The translations under genes and the position numbers were made by a program. A DNA stretch of 64,000 bases, taken from assembly GCF_002105195.1 (NCBI RefSeq), contig NZ_MUHU01000026.1, positions 124,001 to 188,000 on the forward strand, written 5' to 3'. The stretch is from Derxia lacustris (lineage in GTDB: Bacteria; Pseudomonadota; Gammaproteobacteria; Burkholderiales; Burkholderiaceae_E). The notes beneath the pieces were generated by a model, which saw only the letters and a program-made list of their open reading frames with translations, was not told the origin of the DNA and did not search any database. Below, piece after piece: positions 46,808 through 56,600 of the stretch. Positions within the stretch are counted from its first letter, which is position 1. Every line of letters starts with the position of its first letter.

Positions 46808-48088
46808 TTAAGCCACCGCCTTGAACGCCCCCGCCGCCTTCACCAGCGTCTCCGCCACCACCGCGTCATCGTGCGCGGCGCTCACAAACCCCGCCTCATA
46901 CGCCGACGGCGCCAGATACACGCCGCGATCCAGCATCGCGTGGAAGAACTTCTTGAACCGTTCCACATCCGCCGTGTGCACTTCGCTCAGCGTGCCGGGC
47001 AGGCCGTCGCGGAAGTAGAAGCCGAACATCCCGCCCACGCTGTCCACCGCCAGCGGCAGCCCGGCGCTCTCGGCCGCAGCCTTGAAGCCGGCCATCAGCC
47101 TGGCGGTCTGCGCGCCGAGCCGCTCGTGAAAGCCCGGCTCCTGGATCAGCTTGAGCGTGCTCAGCCCCGCCGCGACCGCCACCGGATTGCCCGACAGCGT
47201 GCCGGCCTGATAGACCGGGCCTTCCGGCGCCAGAAACTTCATCACGTCGGCGCGACCGCCGAAGGCCGCGACCGGCAGCCCGCCGCCGATCACCTTGCCC
47301 AGCACCGTCAGGTCGGGCGCGATGCCGTAGAGCGACTGCGCGCCGCCGAGCGCCACGCGAAAGCCCGTCATCACCTCGTCCCAGATCAGCACCGCGCCGT
47401 GCTGGGTGCACAGCTCGCGCAGGCGGGCGTGCCATTGCGGCGTGCCGCGCACGAAGTTCATGTTGCCGGCGATGGGCTCGACGATGACGCAGGCGATTTC
47501 GCTGCCGAGCCTGGCGAAGCATTCGTCGATGGCGTCGATGTCGTTGTAGTCGAGCACCAGGGTGTGCGCGGCAAAGTCGGCCGGCACGCCGGCGCTGGTC
47601 GGGTTGCCGAAGGTGAGCAGGCCGCTGCCGGCCTTCACCAGCAGTGAGTCGGCGTGGCCGTGGTAGCAGCCGTCGAACTTGACGATGCGGGTGCGGCCGG
47701 TGGCGCCGCGCGCGAGGCGGATGGCGCTCATCGCGGCTTCGGTGCCGCTCGACACGAAGCGGATCTTTTCGAGCGAGGGCACGAGCTTCATCACCTCTTC
47801 GGCGATGACGATTTCGGCTTCGGTCGGGGCGCCGTAGCCCAGGCCCTCGGCGGCGGCGCGCTGCACGGCTTCGACCACCGTGGGGTGGGCGTGGCCGAGG
47901 ATCATCGGGCCCCAGGAGCCGACGTAGTCGATGTATTCGCTGCCGTCGGCGTCCCACAGCCGGGCGCCGGCGCCGCGTTCAAAAAAGCGCGGCGTGCCGC
48001 CGACCTGGCGGAAGGCGCGGACCGGCGAGTTGACGCCGCCGGGAATGCTGCGCTGGGCGCGCGCAAAGAGTTCGTCGTTCCTGCTCAT
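46808..48088 (-). CDS. hemL: Glutamate-1-semialdehyde 2,1-aminomutase
   Basis: The 426-residue PLP enzyme makes 5-aminolevulinate, the first committed heme precursor, by the C5 pathway. Seen: the N-terminal [11 protein letters not shown], the PLP-phosphate site [16 protein letters not shown] and the Schiff-base lysine in [17 protein letters not shown]. Length and motifs are canonical. It follows thiE by 42 bases on the minus strand and its 3' end borders the AT-rich island. Confidence 0.96.
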   Translation of the reverse strand: MSRNDELFARAQRSIPGGVNSPVRAFRQVGGTPRFFERGAGARLWDADGSEYIDYVGSWGPMILGHAHPTVVEAVQRAAAEGLGYGAPTEAEIVIAEEVMKLVPSLEKIRFVSSGTEAAMSAIRLARGATGRTRIVKFDGCYHGHADSLLVKAGSGLLTFGNPTSAGVPADFAAHTLVLDYNDIDAIDECFARLGSEIACVIVEPIAGNMNFVRGTPQWHARLRELCTQHGAVLIWDEVMTGFRVALGGAQSLYGIAPDLTVLGKVIGGGLPVAAFGGRADVMKFLAPEGPVYQAGTLSGNPVAVAAGLSTLKLIQEPGFHERLGAQTARLMAGFKAAAESAGLPLAVDSVGGMFGFYFRDGLPGTLSEVHTADVERFKKFFHAMLDRGVYLAPSAYEAGFVSAAHDDAVVAETLVKAAGAFKAVA

Positions 48089-48130
48089 GAGGAGTCTCCG
48101 TGAAGGCTTGAGGGGAGGGCGGCCGGCGCG

Positions 48131-48811
48131 TCAGCGCCAGAGCTGCGCGTATTGGCTGGCGCGCGCGGCGATGTCGGGCGCGCGGAACAGGTCGGTGACC
48201 ACGGCAAGCGCGTCGGCGCCGGCGGCGATGACTTCGCCGGCATTGACCAGCGTGATGCCGCCGATGGCGACCAGCGGCAGGCCGAGCGCGCGCGCTTCAT
48301 CGAACAGCGCGAGCGGTGCGCGCACGGCGGCGGGCTTGGTCGGCGACGGGAAGACCGCGCCGAAGGCGAGGTAGTCGGCGCCCGCTGCGGCGGCGGCGCG
48401 GGCGCGCTCGGGCTCGGCATAGCAGCTGGCGCCGATCAGCAGGCGCGGCTGCGCGGCGCGCAGCGCGGCGATGGGGCCGTCGTCGCGGCCGAGGTGCACG
48501 CCGTCGGCGCCGACCGCGAGGGCCAGTTCGGCGTCGTCGTTGACGAAGAAGAGGGCGCCGGCGTGGCGGCAGGCGGCGGCGAGCGCGTGGGCATCGGCGA
48601 GCCGCTGGGCGGCGTCGTCATGCTTGGCGCGGTATTGCACGAGCGCGGCGCCACCGGCCACGGCGGCGGCGGTGGCGGTCACCAGCGCCGGGCCGCGCAG
48701 GTCTTCGGGCGTGATGGCGTAGAGGCCGCGCAGCGCGCGGCGCGCGGCGATGCGCAGCTCGGCCGGACTGGCGGCTGGCGGCAGCGTGCGCTGGCCGGTG
48801 CCGCCGGTCAT
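48131..48811 (-). CDS. thiE: Thiamine-phosphate synthase
   Basis: The 226-residue TIM-barrel enzyme joins hydroxymethylpyrimidine diphosphate and thiazole phosphate to thiamine phosphate. Motifs: GLYAITPE, VQYRAKH, FFVNDDAELALAVGADGVHLG and YLAFGAVFPSPTKP. The start ATG 48811 overlaps the end of thiD by four bases, so both pyrimidine activation and coupling are translated together. Confidence 0.94.
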   Translation of the reverse strand: MTGGTGQRTLPPAASPAELRIAARRALRGLYAITPEDLRGPALVTATAAAVAGGAALVQYRAKHDDAAQRLADAHALAAACRHAGALFFVNDDAELALAVGADGVHLGRDDGPIAALRAAQPRLLIGASCYAEPERARAAAAAGADYLAFGAVFPSPTKPAAVRAPLALFDEARALGLPLVAIGGITLVNAGEVIAAGADALAVVTDLFRAPDIAARASQYAQLWR

Positions 48812-49650
48812 GGCGCCGCTTCCTCGCCGTCTTCTTCGGCGCGCGCCCAGAAGAAGCGGTCGGGCAGCGACTGCCCCATGCCTGGTCGGAAGCCGCCGGC
48901 CAGCGCCGCCCAGGTGAATTCCTGGGCCTCGCGCACCGCGTCGGGCAGGGCCATGCCCTGGCCCAGCAGCGCCGCGATCGCCGAGGCCAGCGTGCAGCCC
49001 GAGCCGTGGTAGGTGCCCGGCAGCCGCTCCCATTCGTCGCTGCGCACCAGGCCGGTGGCGTTGTACAGGCGGTTCACCACGGTGGGCGTGCCCTCGTGGG
49101 TGCCGGTGATGAGCACGTTCTCCACGCCCATCGCGAGCAGCCGGCTCGCGCATTCGGCGAGGTCGGGTTCTTCGTCGGGCTCCTCCTCGTCGCGGTAGGC
49201 GAGCCGGCGCGCCTCGATGCTGTTGGGCGTGATGAGCAGGGTCTGCGGCAGCAGCAGCTCGCACATCGCGCCAATCAGGTCCTCGTCGGCAAACGGATCG
49301 CCGCGGCCCGACGACAGCACCGGATCGAGCACCAGCGGCAGCTCGGGATAGTCGGATGCGATCTCGGCCACGATCTGCACGTTCTCGGCCGAGCCGAGCA
49401 CGCCGACCTTGATGGCCGACACGCGCATGTCTTCGAGCAGCAGCCGGGCCTGATCCTCGACCCATTCGCCTTCCATCACGAGCATGCCCTCGACGCCGGC
49501 CGTGTCCTGCACGGTCACGCCGGTGACGATGGACAGCCCGTGGCAGCCCATCGCGGCAAAGGTGAGCAGATCGGCCTGCAAGCCGGCGCCCGACGTGGGA
49601 TCGGTGGCGGCGAAGGTGAGGATCAGCGGGGGGGTGTTGACATCGGTCAT
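48808..49650 (-). CDS. thiD: Hydroxymethylpyrimidine/phosphomethylpyrimidine kinase
   Basis: The 280-residue ribokinase-fold enzyme phosphorylates the pyrimidine precursor of thiamine twice. Motifs include ILTFAATDPTSGAGLQADLLTFAAMG at the N terminus, LVLDPVLSSGRGDPF, and LPGTYHGSGCTLASAIAALLGQG with the anion-hole glycines and catalytic cysteine region. A G7 run on the + strand (49628-49634) falls on codons 6-8. There is a good GGAAC-type site ahead of the ATG. No TPP riboswitch could be recognised upstream. Confidence 0.95.
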   Translation of the reverse strand: MTDVNTPPLILTFAATDPTSGAGLQADLLTFAAMGCHGLSIVTGVTVQDTAGVEGMLVMEGEWVEDQARLLLEDMRVSAIKVGVLGSAENVQIVAEIASDYPELPLVLDPVLSSGRGDPFADEDLIGAMCELLLPQTLLITPNSIEARRLAYRDEEEPDEEPDLAECASRLLAMGVENVLITGTHEGTPTVVNRLYNATGLVRSDEWERLPGTYHGSGCTLASAIAALLGQGMALPDAVREAQEFTWAALAGGFRPGMGQSLPDRFFWARAEEDGEEAAP

Positions 49651-49744
49651 GAGGAGTTCCGGGACGGGACCGGGCAGAATGCGCGCTGGTCGGGCCGGCC
49701 CGGCGCGCCGCCGCTCGCGGCCGGCAGCCGGACCGTCCCGACCG

Positions 49745-49750
49745 ATTCTA
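49745..49750 (-). promoter_or_regulatory. Possible -10 element for thiD-thiE-hemL
   Basis: TAGAAT on the minus strand lies 94 bases ahead of thiD in the gap divergent from the rubredoxin gene. Confidence 0.35.
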
Positions 49751-49824
49751 GCGACTCCGTTCGCCCCGCCCGCGCGGCGTCCGGCGTCGCTCCCTCACCC
49801 GAAGTTCACTATCCCCATTCGAAG

Positions 49825-49989
49825 ATGAAGACCTGGATGTGCCTGATTTGCGGCTGGATCTATGACGAAGCGGCCGGAGCGCCCGAAGAGGGCATTCCGC
49901 CCGGCACCCGCTGGGAAGACGTCCCGCCGAATTGGACTTGCCCCGAATGCGGCGCGCGCAAGGAAGATTTCGAGCTGACGGAGCTTTGA
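49825..49989 (+). CDS. Rubredoxin
   Basis: The 54-residue electron carrier binds one iron through two CxxCG knuckles: MCLICGWIYDEA and WTCPECGARKEDFE. GIPPGTRWEDVPPNW between them is the usual rubredoxin middle. It lies between the thi genes and pilG, a placement common in betaproteobacteria, and is divergent from thiD. Its electron partner is unknown. Confidence 0.95.
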   Translation: MKTWMCLICGWIYDEAAGAPEEGIPPGTRWEDVPPNWTCPECGARKEDFELTEL

Positions 49990-50082
49990 GAAAGAGCAAA
50001 AGTCACCGTCTTGTCGGGTCAAGGACGCGTGCGATTGCACATTAGCGGCAAGGCGTGCTGCGCCTGCGTCATGACCCGCCAC

Positions 50083-50088
50083 TAGAAT
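50083..50088 (+). promoter_or_regulatory. Possible -10 element for the pilGHIJ-pilL operon
   Basis: TAGAAT lies 51 bases ahead of the pilG start, in the 150-base gap after the rubredoxin gene. A good -35 element is not evident. Confidence 0.4.
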
Positions 50089-50139
50089 CGTTTCTCCCCA
50101 GGCATCGTCGGCTGCGGCGATGCGGATCAGGCTTATCCG

Positions 50140-50535
50140 ATGACTCAAGACTCCCCGCTGGCCGGCATCAAGGTCATGGTGATCGATGACTCCAGCACGA
50201 TTCGACGCAGCGCAGAGATTTTTCTCGTCCAGGCCGGATGCCAGGTGATCCTGGCCGAAGACGGCTTCGATGCGCTCGCCAAGATCAGCGACCACGTCCC
50301 CGATCTCATCTTCTGCGACATCCTCATGCCGCGGCTCGATGGCTACCAGACCTGCGCCCTCATCAAGAAGAGCCCGAAATTTCACGTCACCCCGGTGATC
50401 ATGCTGTCCTCCAAGGACGGCCTGTTCGACCGGGCCCGGGGCCGGCTGGTCGGGTCGGACGAATACCTCACCAAGCCCTTCACCAAGGACAGCCTGCTCA
50501 AGACCGTCCGCGCCCACGCCGGCCGCGCCGCCTGA
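50140..50535 (+). CDS. pilG: Twitching motility response regulator PilG
   Basis: The 131-residue single-domain CheY-like receiver has acidic pocket residues D16-D17 (VIDDSS), the phospho-acceptor D60 in LIFCDILMPRLDGY, and the conserved lysine in YLTKPFTKD. In the Pil-Chp system PilG receives phosphate from the PilL/ChpA kinase and favours type IV pilus extension through the PilB side. It is the first gene of pilG-H-I-J-L. Confidence 0.94.
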   Translation: MTQDSPLAGIKVMVIDDSSTIRRSAEIFLVQAGCQVILAEDGFDALAKISDHVPDLIFCDILMPRLDGYQTCALIKKSPKFHVTPVIMLSSKDGLFDRARGRLVGSDEYLTKPFTKDSLLKTVRAHAGRAA

Positions 50536-50562
50536 GTCGTCCCTTCCCCGGAGAAATAATTC

Positions 50563-50931
50563 ATGGCGATCAAGAAGGTTCTCGTCGTCGACGATTCCCC
50601 GACCGAGCGTTTTTTCCTCGCCGACCTGCTCACCAAGGCCGGTTTCGTGGTGACCACCGCCGATTCTGGCGAGGAAGCCGTCGCCAAGACGCATGAGCAG
50701 CGTCCCGACCTCATCCTGATGGACGTGGTCATGCCGGGTGCCAACGGCTTCCAGATCACGCGCCAGATCTCGCGCGACCCCGACGTGGGCCACATCCCCG
50801 TGATCATGTGCACCAGCAAGAGCCAGGAAACCGACAAGATCTGGGGCATGCGCCAGGGCGCGCGCGACTACGTCACCAAGCCCATCAACGCCGACGAACT
50901 GCTGTCGAAGATCGCGGCGCTCGGCGCCTGA
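50563..50931 (+). CDS. pilH: Twitching motility response regulator PilH
   Basis: This 122-residue CheY-like receiver has VVDDSPTERFFLADLL at the N terminus, the phospho-acceptor D54 in LILMDVVMPGANGF and YVTKPINADEL. In P. aeruginosa PilH counteracts PilG, acting as the retraction-side regulator or phosphate sink. A GGAGA site precedes the ATG, and 27 bases separate it from pilG. Confidence 0.94.
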   Translation: MAIKKVLVVDDSPTERFFLADLLTKAGFVVTTADSGEEAVAKTHEQRPDLILMDVVMPGANGFQITRQISRDPDVGHIPVIMCTSKSQETDKIWGMRQGARDYVTKPINADELLSKIAALGA

Positions 50932-50939
50932 CGCATCCC

Positions 50940-51464
50940 ATGGCACGCAACGAGCCCCGCACCCGCCTGCGCCAGTTCCAGGCCGATCTCACCGAGCGGC
51001 TGGCGCGCGCCAAGGTTTCGCATGTCGGCAGCTCGCATCTGGGCATCGGCATCAACGACGAGCGCTGGCTGGTCGATCTGACCGAGGCCGGCGAAATCGT
51101 GCCGGTGCCGGGCATCGTGCCGGTGCCGCACACGCTGCCGTGGTTCTGCGGCCTGACCAGCGTGCGCGGCAATCTGCTGAGCGTGGTTGATCTGGCGCGC
51201 TATCTCGGTGGCGCGCCGACCCGGCTCGACCGCGACAGCCGGCTGCTGGTGTTTGGCGCGGGGCTCGACATCAACGCCGCGGTGCTGGTCAGCCGCATGC
51301 TTGGTCTGCACGCCACCGGCGCCTGGACCCGTACAGAATCGGCGACCGAGCCGGGTGCGCTCGGCGCGGCGGTCTGGACCGACGATCAGCGGCGCGACTG
51401 GCGCGAACTCAGTCTGGCGACACTGGCGACCGATGCGCGCTTCCTGCACATCTCGGCCATCTGA
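50940..51464 (+). CDS. pilI: CheW-like adaptor PilI
   Basis: The 174-residue CheW-domain protein links the receptor PilJ to the kinase PilL. CheW features are GIGINDERWLVDLTEAGEIVPVP, WFCGLTSVRGNLLSVVDLARYLG and the final FLHISAI strand. The ATG lies 8 bases after the pilH stop, so the two are probably co-translated. Confidence 0.92.
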   Translation: MARNEPRTRLRQFQADLTERLARAKVSHVGSSHLGIGINDERWLVDLTEAGEIVPVPGIVPVPHTLPWFCGLTSVRGNLLSVVDLARYLGGAPTRLDRDSRLLVFGAGLDINAAVLVSRMLGLHATGAWTRTESATEPGALGAAVWTDDQRRDWRELSLATLATDARFLHISAI

Positions 51465-51529
51465 GATTGCGGTTCCCGAATTCACATTGAACAGCTCGCC
51501 CGACGACGGGCGGGATACAGGAGAGGCTC

Positions 51530-53653
51530 ATGGCATTCAGGTTCCCCGTATTGCGACTGCCGTCCGGGCTGGGCGGACGCCTCGGGCGCGCGGGGGCTGC
51601 GCCGGCGCCCGCCTTGGCGGTGCCGGGCGAGGCCGAGGGCCTGCCCGGCGCCCGCGTCGGTGCCGACACGCGCTGGATGATTGGCGCGCTGGCGGCGGCG
51701 GCGGTGATCGGCACCGCGACGCTGGCCTATGACTTCAGCGTGGCCAATCGGCTCAGCCGCCAGATCGACGTGGTCGGCTCGCTGCTGATGCACACCCAGC
51801 GCATGGCGCGTGCCGCCGGCGATGCGGTGGTCGGCTCGCAGGCGGCCTATGCCATCTTCCGCGATGCCCACGGCACGGTGCAGCGCAGTCTGGTCGAGCT
51901 GCAGAACTCCACCTCGGGCGATTCGACCGCGGCCTACGATAAGCTCGCCAAGCTGTGGGAGCCGAGCGATGCGGCGGCCAATCGCATCGAGGGTGCCGAG
52001 GCGCTGATCGCGCAGCAAAGCCGCGCCTTCGAGGCGACCAAGGGCGCCGACCGCGAGCTCATCACCATCGTCGAGCGTCAGCTGGCGGCGGCGCGCACGC
52101 GCGGCGCGGCCGGGCGCGACTACGTCAGTTCGCTCCAGCTCGCGGCCCAGGCCGGCGAGGTCACGCGGACCATCGGCGCGCTGATGGGCGCCAGCGCGGC
52201 GCTCAACAACGATGCGACCGCGATCGGCCGGCTCGATGCCCAGCTCACGCGCTTTTCCGAGGCGCTCGACCAGCAGGAGCGCGCCACCGACGATGCCGAC
52301 ACCCGCGCCGGCGTGGCCCGGCTGCGCGCCATCGTCGCGCGCTACCGCGAAGCGCTCGGCGGCCTGATGAGCATGGAGCCGGCCAAGCAGATGCAGGAGG
52401 CGCGCGGTTTTGCCGCCCGCATCGCGACCGACTCCGAGGCGGTGAAGGACGGACTGCTGGAGCTGCGCGCGGCCTATCTGGCCGAGGACTCGGGCCGCAA
52501 GGTCGACTTCCTCATCATTCTGGTGAGCGGTGCGCTGGTGGTCGGGCTGGGCATCGCGCTCGGCAAGAGCTTCATCGACGAGAGCCAGCGCCGGGCGGTC
52601 GAGGCCGAAGGCCGGCGCGAGCAGGCCGAGCGGCAAGAGCAGGAAATGAAGCGCGTCAACGACCAGAACCAGGCGGCGATTCTGCGGCTGATGAACGAAC
52701 TGCAAGAGGTGGCCGACGGCGACTTGACGGTGCAGGCCACGGTGTCCGAGGACATCACCGGCGCCATTGCCGACTCGGTCAACTACACGGTCGAGGAACT
52801 GCGCAACCTGGTCGGCCGGATCAACAACGCCGCCGAGCAGGTGGCGAATGCGTCGAGCCAGGCGGCCCAGCGCTCGCAGGCGCTGCTCACCGCATCCGAG
52901 TCGCAGTCGCGCGAAATCCGCGAGACCGGCGAGTCGGTGCTGCTGATGGCGCAGCAGATTCAGGAAGTGTCGACGTCGGCGGCCGAATCGGCCGAGGTGG
53001 CGCGGCAGTCGCTGAAGGCGGCCGCCGACGGCCGGCTCGCGGTGCAGAACGCGATCTCGGGCATGAACGAAATCCGCGAGCAGATCCAGGACACGTCCAA
53101 GCGGATCAAGCGGCTGGGTGAGTCGTCGCAGGAGATCGGTGAAATCGTCGAGCTGATTACCGACATTACCGAGCAGACCAATGTGCTGGCGCTCAACGCC
53201 GCCATCCAGGCCGCGTCGGCCGGCGAGGCGGGACGCGGCTTCTCGGTGGTGGCCGAGGAAGTGCAGCGGCTGGCCGAACGCTCGGGCGAGGCGGCCAAGC
53301 AGATCGCGGCGCTGATCCGCACCATCCAGACCGATACCCAGGACGCGGTGGCGGCCATGGAAAAGTCGACCGCGGGTGTGGTCGAAGGCGCGCGGCTGTC
53401 CGATGACGCGGGCCGTTCGCTCGAAGGCATCGGCGAGGTGTCGCGCACGCTGGCCGAGCTGATCGAGCGCATCTCCACCACCACGTCGGAGCAGGCCGGC
53501 TCGGCCGGCAGCGTGGCGCGCAGCATCGAGCGAATCCTGACGGTGACCGAGCAGACCTCGCTCGGTACCGAACAGACCGCGCGCTCGATCCGCGAACTGG
53601 CCGCGCTCGCCAAGGAACTGAAGAACTCGGTCGCACGCTTCCGCGTCGCCTGA
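51530..53653 (+). CDS. pilJ: Methyl-accepting chemotaxis protein PilJ
   Basis: The 707-residue transmembrane receptor has membrane helices at about 49-69 ([21 protein letters not shown]) and 325-345 ([18 protein letters not shown]), with a periplasmic PilJ-type sensor between them. An HAMP-like linker ([20 protein letters not shown]) leads to the long cytoplasmic coiled coil and the signalling tip [20 protein letters not shown] (about 545-565). The N-terminal ~45 residues are Ala/Pro-rich and longer than in P. aeruginosa PilJ. It would bind pilin or surface signals and control the PilL kinase through PilI. Confidence 0.94.
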   Translation: MAFRFPVLRLPSGLGGRLGRAGAAPAPALAVPGEAEGLPGARVGADTRWMIGALAAAAVIGTATLAYDFSVANRLSRQIDVVGSLLMHTQRMARAAGDAVVGSQAAYAIFRDAHGTVQRSLVELQNSTSGDSTAAYDKLAKLWEPSDAAANRIEGAEALIAQQSRAFEATKGADRELITIVERQLAAARTRGAAGRDYVSSLQLAAQAGEVTRTIGALMGASAALNNDATAIGRLDAQLTRFSEALDQQERATDDADTRAGVARLRAIVARYREALGGLMSMEPAKQMQEARGFAARIATDSEAVKDGLLELRAAYLAEDSGRKVDFLIILVSGALVVGLGIALGKSFIDESQRRAVEAEGRREQAERQEQEMKRVNDQNQAAILRLMNELQEVADGDLTVQATVSEDITGAIADSVNYTVEELRNLVGRINNAAEQVANASSQAAQRSQALLTASESQSREIRETGESVLLMAQQIQEVSTSAAESAEVARQSLKAAADGRLAVQNAISGMNEIREQIQDTSKRIKRLGESSQEIGEIVELITDITEQTNVLALNAAIQAASAGEAGRGFSVVAEEVQRLAERSGEAAKQIAALIRTIQTDTQDAVAAMEKSTAGVVEGARLSDDAGRSLEGIGEVSRTLAELIERISTTTSEQAGSAGSVARSIERILTVTEQTSLGTEQTARSIRELAALAKELKNSVARFRVA

Positions 53654-53675
53654 TTCGCCCAGAAGGAGTTAGCGA

Positions 53676-56600
53676 ATGACGACGGCCAACGCCTCGGCAG
53701 GGATCGATACCGGTCCGCTGTCCTGGGTCATCGACGAGGTCCGGCAGGCGCTCGAAGCGTCGATCGCCGGACTGCGCAATTTTTCGGTGCATGCCGACGA
53801 GATCACCCAGCTGCGCGTCGCGCGCACCCATCTGCATCAGGCGCACGGCGCGCTGCAGATGGTCGATCTCGACGGCGTGCCGCAGATCACCGCGCTCGGC
53901 GAGCGGGTCTATGACCGCTTCGTCGACGCGCCCTCGCTCTGCTCGCCCGACACGGTGGCGAGCATCGAGCGCGCCTTTGCCGGACTGGTCGACTATCTCG
54001 ACGACCTGCTCGCCGGCCAGCCGCATCAGCCGGTGCGGCTGTTTCCGCAGTACCGCGAGTTGGCCCGCATCATCGGCATCGACCGGGCCCATCCGGCCGA
54101 CCTGTTCTTCCCGCAGCTCGGCGAGCGCGTGATCGACGACGACAGTTGCGAGCCGGTCGCCGATCCGGCTGCGCTGGCGCCGGCGCGCGCGCAGTACGAG
54201 CGCGGCCTGCTCAAGCTGCTGCGCAACATCGATCCGGCCACGGCCGCGTCCGAGATGGGTTCGGCGGTGCGCAACTTCCGCACCGCGCAGACGCCGGGCG
54301 CCGCGCGCTCGTTCTGGACCGTGCTGCATGCGCTCTGCCAGGGGCTGGCCGAAGGCGCGGTCGCGCCCGACGACCTGCATCTCAAGCGGCTGGCGGCGCG
54401 CGTCAACATGCAGATGCGGCGCGCCGTGAGCGGTCAGCCGGCGCTGGCCGAGCGGCTGCTCGCCGATGCGCTGTTCCATCTGTCGACGGCCGATTCGCAA
54501 TCGCCCGAGATCGCCCGGGTGCGCAGCGTGTACCGGCTGGCCGAGGTGCCGCGCGACTATGCGCAGCCGCGCTACGGCCGGGTCGACAACCGCGTGGTCA
54601 AGCGCGCGCGCGAGCAGCTCGCCGCCGTGCGCTCGGCCTGGGACCGCTATGTCGGCGGCAAGCCGACCGAGGCCGGCAGCCTGCTGCGTCAGGCGCGGCT
54701 GTTTGCCGACGTCGCGGCCGAGCTGGCCGAGCCGGGCATCGTCACCGTCTCGTCGGCCATCGTTGGCGTGGCCGAGACCTGCGCCGCCGCGCCCGGCGTC
54801 ACCACGCCCGAGCTGGCGATCGAGACCGCGACCGCCGTGCTGTTCCTCGAACACGGGCTCGACACCTTCAACCGCCTGAGCCCCGAATACGCCGAGCGCG
54901 CCGAGACCATCGCCGCGCGGCTGCGCGATGCGCTGGCCGGCGAGCCGAGCACCGAGTCGGTGGCCTGGCTGGCCGCGCTGTCGAGCGAAGCCCACGAGCG
55001 CGCCACCATGGCCACGCTGGTCGGCGAGATCCAGGCCAATCTGCGCGCCATCGAGCAGGCGCTCGACGCCTTCTTCCGCGATCCGACCCGGCGCGACGGC
55101 CTGGGCAACTGCGCCGCGCTGCTGGCGCAGAGCGCCGGCGCGCTCGCGCTGCTGGAGCACGACAGCGCCCATCAGGCGATGGAAGACTGCCGCGCCGCGA
55201 TCGAGCGCTTCTCCGATCCCACGGTCGAGCCCGATCCGGTCGAGTTCGACCGCGTGGCCCAGACCTTCGGCGCGCTCGGCTTCGTGGTCGATTCGCTGCG
55301 CCAGCCGACCGGCGCGCCGCATCCCGAACTCGAGCGCGATCCCGAGCGCGGCGGCTGGCGCGTCAAGGGCGCCGACGGCCCGCGTCGTGGCCCGACCGAG
55401 ACCGTGCCGCCGCCGCTGCATGCCATCGCGCCCGAGCCCGACGCCGCTGCCGCCGAGCTGACGCTCGCGCCGCATGAACTGGCCGATGCGCCGCTCGCCG
55501 AACTGACCGAAGTGGTCGAGCTGACCGAGCCGATCGAGCCGATCGAGCCGATCGAGCCGATCGAGGTCGCGGACGCCGCGCCGGCCGATCACGACAGCGT
55601 CGAGCAGGAGATCCGCGCCAGCATCGACAGCGCGCGCGAACTGTTCGGTCAGCTGCGCGAAGCCGGCGACGCGGGCGCCACCGGCGTGGTGCCGGCGCTG
55701 CAAGGCCTGCTCACGCAGATCCGCCAGGACGCCGATCTGGTCGACGACAGCCGGCTCCAGATCGCCGCCGCCAATGCGCTGGCGCTGGCCGGCCAGACCG
55801 GGCCCGAAGGCTCGGTCGAGGCGCTCGGCCTCGCGCTCGCCGAACTCGACCATCGCAATCCGGCCTCGCTCGACGCGCCGGCGCCCGACGCCGCCACGCT
55901 TGCGCTGGCCGCGGCCGACGACGAGACCATCGACGCCGAGCTGCTCGACATCTTCTTGGGCGAAGCGCGCGAGGTGCTCGACACCATCGACGGCGCGCTC
56001 GGCCGCTGCAAGGGCGATCCGGGCCATCAGGGCAATCTCACCACGCTGCGGCGCAGCTTCCACACGCTCAAGGGATCGAGCCGGATGGTCGGCCTGCGCC
56101 AGTTCGGCGAGGCCGCCTGGGCGCTGGAGCAGGTCTACAACGTGTGGCTGGCCGAGGAGCGGCCGGGCAACACGGCGCTGTTCGGGCTGACGCACGCGGC
56201 GCATCGCCAGTTCGGCAGCTGGGTCGAGCAGATCGCCGCCGGCCAGTTGCATGCGGTGTTGCCTGAACGGCTCATCGCGGCAGCCGACCGGGTGCGGGAG
56301 GGCGAGCATTTTTTTTTGAGTGGTGAGCACACATTCGCGGCGCCTGACTCACCTGTTTACCCGGCGCCGCCGCTTGACCATGAACCCGGTTTCGATCCGG
56401 ATTTCCAGAACGACGACGGGCTTTATCCCGACTTCCGCTTCCGCGACGAAGTCGGGCCCGCCACCACCCAGCGGCTCGACGGCGCGGTTGCGCTCGCCGA
56501 CGTCGCGCCGGTCGGCGAGCCGGCGCTCGACATCGATCTCGGCGCAGTCGATGCGCTCGCGCCCGAGCCGGCGGTTTCGGCTGCGGCGGAAATCGCCGCC

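Noticed and set aside
49628..49634. G7 run near the start of thiD as a switch
   Set aside because: Runs of seven G are not rare at this GC level and thiD is a housekeeping gene; no second sign of variability is seen.
49651..49824. TPP riboswitch upstream of thiD
   Set aside because: The conserved CUGAGA and ACCUGA-type thi-box cores could not be found on the minus strand of this gap.
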